A DNA stretch of 8,636 nt from contig JAYUUS010000244.1 in the NCBI GenBank assembly GCA_043754435.1, forward strand, positions 1-8,636, read 5' to 3'. The notes under the pieces were generated by a model that saw only the letters and a list, made by a program, of their open reading frames with translations, was not told the origin of the DNA and did not search any database. This stretch comes from JANNYA01 sp043754435. GTDB taxonomy: Bacteria; Pseudomonadota; Gammaproteobacteria; Xanthomonadales; SZUA-5. The position numbers and the translations under genes are program-made. Positions 6,870 to 8,636 of this stretch are shown in pieces (the stretch's first letter is position 1; every line of letters starts with the position of its first letter).

Positions 6870-6943
6870 TTCGTCTTTGCGAGCGTAGCGAAGCAATCTA
6901 GCTTTAAACGACGTGATTGCTTCACTGCGTTCACAATGACGAA
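6870..6943. repeat. Dispersed-type palindromic repeat element
   Basis: Two arms of 29 bases, 6870-6898 and 6915-6943, are inverted copies with 24 of 29 positions matching, around a 16-base centre. The core TTTGCGAGCGTAGCGAAGC and its mirror image belong to a motif of the type TCATTGCGAGC...GAAGCAATC. From memory, I recognise this as dispersed in many copies in varied bacterial genomes, where it yields spurious proteins containing RHCERSEAI. Exactly that string appears here on the minus strand. Arm 2 (6915-6943) looks the more decayed: its differences from arm 1 include changes that break the motif. A single copy is present in this window. There is no transposase, so any movement would have to be in trans. 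Confidence 0.8.
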
Positions 6944-6972
6944 TCTTAGGCGGCTCACTGAGAGCAGTCATT

Positions 6973-7003
6973 TTGCAATAGCCCAACTTCACGCTGTTAT
7001 GCT
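6973..7003 (+). promoter_or_regulatory. Candidate promoter for the membrane-protein gene and dnaE
   Basis: TTGCAA (6973-6978) and TATGCT (6998-7003) lie 19 bases apart, each matching four of six sigma-70 consensus positions. TGT immediately before the -10 makes an extended -10 element, which may offset the long spacing. Transcription would start near 7010, about 24 bases before the ATG at 7034. It lies just after the palindromic repeat. Confidence 0.45.
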
Positions 7004-7033
7004 AGGCGGCCGCTCCTGAAGCCGAAATCCCCC

Positions 7034-7429
7034 ATGGCCGCATTTCCGCTCCTACTGATCCCTTTTATTTTGATCAACGTGTTGATGTTTACCGTTGACG
7101 GCGGCTTGAGCGCGCAGGTTTTTACGACCGCTTTGCCATCCGGCGCTAAATTAACTCTCACAGCAGGTGATGTGTCGATTCTGGTTGGTTTGGTGTTTTT
7201 GTATTTCGAGATTCTGAAATCAACGCGCACCGGCAATAGCTCGATTTTGGATCATGTTTTATCGCTGACGCTGTTTGTCATAACACTTTTGGAGTTTTTG
7301 CTGAGTGCTACGGCGGGCAATGCGCCCTTTCTCATCATTGCGTTGATGATGTTCGTTGACGTTATTGCCGGATTCACCGTGAGCATCTCAGTGGCGCGCC
7401 GGGATGTTGGTTTTACCCGTGACAACTAG
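7034..7429 (+). CDS. Small four-helix inner-membrane protein of unknown function
   Basis: I cannot assign a function to this 131-residue protein. Four hydrophobic segments at about 3-20, 46-62, 72-92 and 98-120 predict four membrane helices with short loops. The N-terminus may instead be a signal anchor. Polar residues near the helices include Asp46, Glu59 in FEILKSTRTG (58-67), Asp73-His74, Glu87 and Asp109 in VDVIAGF (108-114). A helix-rich protein with this motif layout recalls uncharacterised proteobacterial membrane proteins, but that is from memory only. The ATG at 7034 is the first start in frame after the candidate promoter, though its Shine-Dalgarno is weak. The stop lies 17 bases before the likely dnaE start, so the two genes are probably co-transcribed. 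The coding is real rather than a shadow, given the coherent membrane topology, the close fit to dnaE, and no better frame opposite. Confidence 0.8.
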   Translation: MAAFPLLLIPFILINVLMFTVDGGLSAQVFTTALPSGAKLTLTAGDVSILVGLVFLYFEILKSTRTGNSSILDHVLSLTLFVITLLEFLLSATAGNAPFLIIALMMFVDVIAGFTVSISVARRDVGFTRDN

Positions 7430-7446
7430 GTTGAGTTAGCTTTCCC

Positions 7447-8636
7447 GTGCATGCCTTGACCGATCAATCGTTGGCCGAAAGTTCGTTGACCGAAAATCCG
7501 GCGGCGGCGCAGCTGTATGTCCCGCTGCGCATCCATTCCGAATATTCCATGGTCGATTCGACCATTCGTTTGAGCCAGCTCATCAAGCAAGCCAAAGAAT
7601 TCGGCTTGCCGGCTCTGGCAATTACCGATGAGCTGAATCTTTTTGCGCTAGTAAAGTTTTTCAAAGCCGCTGAATCGGCCGGTATTAAGCCGATTGTCGG
7701 CGCTGATTGTTGGTTGCGCGCCAATACCGGTGAGGCGGGCGCGCCGCGCTTTCGTTTCACGCTGCTGTGCCAAAATAGAGTTGGCTATCTCAATTTATGT
7801 CGGTTGCTATCGCGCGCTTGGATGGAGCGCAGCAAAGCGCAGGAACCCGCGATCTCTTGGCCGTGGCTGCTAGAGGCCAATGAAGGCTTGATTGTCTTGA
7901 TTGGCTATCGTTCTGACGTCGCGCAAGCGTTAGCCGTGGGCCAAGAAAACGAAGCTCATAAGCTGATGCGCCGCTGGTCAGATACTTTCAGTGACCGCTG
8001 CTATATCGAACTGTCGCGCTGTGGCCGCAGTGGCGAAAATGCGCTGGTACAGCCCTTTGCCGAGCTTTCCGTCGCGTTAGGGTTGCCCTGTGTCGCCACC
8101 AATGAAGCGGTGTTTTTGCCCGCAGCGGCCGATGCAGTCAGTGACGCTGAAATGGATGAGTTCACCGCGCATGAGGCGCGTGTGTGCATTCACGAAGGCT
8201 ACGTCATGAGCGACGCAAGGCGCGAAAAGCGCCATACGCCAGCGCAGGAATTGCTGTCTGCAGCGGCGATGGCGGCGCGCTTTGCGGATATTCCGGTAGC
8301 GGTGGAAAATACGCTGGAGTTGGCAAAACGTTGTAATGTTAGTTTAAGTTTGGGCAAGTATTTTTTGCCGGAATTCCCCACGCCTCCGGGCATGAGCAGT
8401 GATGAATTTTTGGCGGCTGAGGCGAACGCAGGGCTCGCTCAACGCTTAGCGAAACTTGAAAAACTAGGCCAGCTCAGTACCACGGCTGTTGCTTACGCCG
8501 AGCGCCTAGCGCTGGAGCTCAGCGTCATTTTACGCATGGGTTTTAGCGGCTATTTCTTGATCGTTTCGGAGTTTATTCGTTGGGCTAAAAGCAACGGCAT
8601 TCCGGTAGGGCCAGGACGTGGCTCGGGCGCCGGCTC
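7447..8636 (+). CDS. dnaE: DNA polymerase III alpha subunit, N-terminal part (runs off the right edge)
   Basis: DnaE is the replicative polymerase catalytic subunit. The window holds 396 codons of a protein that usually has about 1,150-1,170. The PHP domain comes first: LRIHSEYSM (27-35), LAITDELNL (57-65) and GIKPIVGAD (79-87). The window ends in the polymerase palm at GIPVGPGRGSGAG (384-396), before the catalytic aspartates. The PHP metal ligands are degraded: HxH reads Arg28-Ile-His30 and TDH reads TDE62. E. coli is also degraded here, so proofreading is probably left to DnaQ. An in-frame stop at 7432 limits the start. GTG at 7447 is the first candidate, with a weak AGG/GAG upstream, and it adds about 18 residues relative to E. 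coli. TTG codons at 7456, 7471 and 7486 are alternatives. The frame is unbroken to the edge. Confidence 0.96.
   Translation, partial: MHALTDQSLAESSLTENPAAAQLYVPLRIHSEYSMVDSTIRLSQLIKQAKEFGLPALAITDELNLFALVKFFKAAESAGIKPIVGADCWLRANTGEAGAPRFRFTLLCQNRVGYLNLCRLLSRAWMERSKAQEPAISWPWLLEANEGLIVLIGYRSDVAQALAVGQENEAHKLMRRWSDTFSDRCYIELSRCGRSGENALVQPFAELSVALGLPCVATNEAVFLPAAADAVSDAEMDEFTAHEARVCIHEGYVMSDARREKRHTPAQELLSAAAMAARFADIPVAVENTLELAKRCNVSLSLGKYFLPEFPTPPGMSSDEFLAAEANAGLAQRLAKLEKLGQLSTTAVAYAERLALELSVILRMGFSGYFLIVSEFIRWAKSNGIPVGPGRGSGAG
7453..7497 (+). repeat. Three degenerate 15-base tandem repeats at the start of dnaE
   Basis: Copy 1 is GCCTTGACCGATCAA (7453-7467), copy 2 TCGTTGGCCGAAAGT (7468-7482) and copy 3 TCGTTGACCGAAAAT (7483-7497). 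Copies 2 and 3 match at 13 of 15 bases and copies 1 and 3 at 10 of 15. They encode ALTDQ, SLAES and SLTEN in the region before the PHP domain that E. coli DnaE lacks. Each copy carries an in-frame TTG. Confidence 0.65.

Noticed and set aside
6680..6992. Overlapping minus-strand open frames of 60-92 codons over the terminator and palindromic repeat
   Set aside because: Their sequence comes from the repeat (RHCERSEAI) and the terminator hairpin. They have no domain and no ribosome site, and they overlap cspA.
7753..7768. parS half-site GTTTCACG
   Set aside because: Only one half of the palindrome is present, within dnaE coding sequence.
7464..8393. Minus-strand open frames of 62-98 codons
   Set aside because: All lie opposite the continuous dnaE frame, whose translation matches DNA polymerase III alpha from end to end.
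1..8636. Mobile elements, defence systems, CRISPR arrays, tRNA genes
   Set aside because: I found no transposase or integrase, no regularly spaced repeats, and no tRNA cloverleaf. The genes are core housekeeping functions.

Overview
The window is ordinary chromosomal sequence from a proteobacterium, most likely a gammaproteobacterium. The pointers are the gene string coaBC-dut-algC and a long-form AlgC with a membrane-anchored N-terminal half, as in Pseudomonas and Xanthomonas relatives. ParA and ParB are of the chromosomal Soj/Spo0J kind. The dUTPase closely resembles the Escherichia coli enzyme, and the DnaE has a degenerate PHP metal site like that of E. coli. Genus cannot be fixed by eye. 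I see no transposase, integrase, phage gene, CRISPR array, tRNA or rRNA.

Left part (positions 125-6190, minus strand): five genes are read leftward as one probable operon, parA > parB > coaBC > dut > algC. parA and parB are separated by 40 bases. The parB stop directly abuts the coaBC start, coaBC and dut overlap by 4 bases (ATGA), and a 129-base spacer precedes algC. The operon joins chromosome partitioning (ParAB), coenzyme A synthesis (CoaBC), dUTP clearance (Dut) and hexose-phosphate supply for surface polysaccharide (AlgC). The coaBC-dut-algC order is familiar. Having parAB directly upstream is less so, because parAB more often follows mnmG-rsmG near the replication origin.

Middle part (6191-7033): a divergent control region lies between parA and cspA, with candidate promoters whose -35 boxes overlap and a leader of about 138 bases ahead of cspA. 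cspA encodes a 68-residue cold-shock protein and is followed by a strong hairpin terminator. Next comes a dispersed-type palindromic repeat with 29-base arms and no real gene.

Right part (7034-8636, plus strand): a small four-helix membrane protein of unknown function is followed after 17 bases by the start of dnaE, the replicative DNA polymerase III alpha subunit. dnaE runs off the right edge. It probably starts at a GTG and opens with three degenerate tandem 15-base repeats.

No clearly new system is evident. The points most worth a second look are the parAB-coaBC-dut-algC arrangement, the AlgC membrane fusion, the parA/cspA divergent region, the palindromic repeat, the unknown membrane protein and the repeat-built N-terminus of DnaE.
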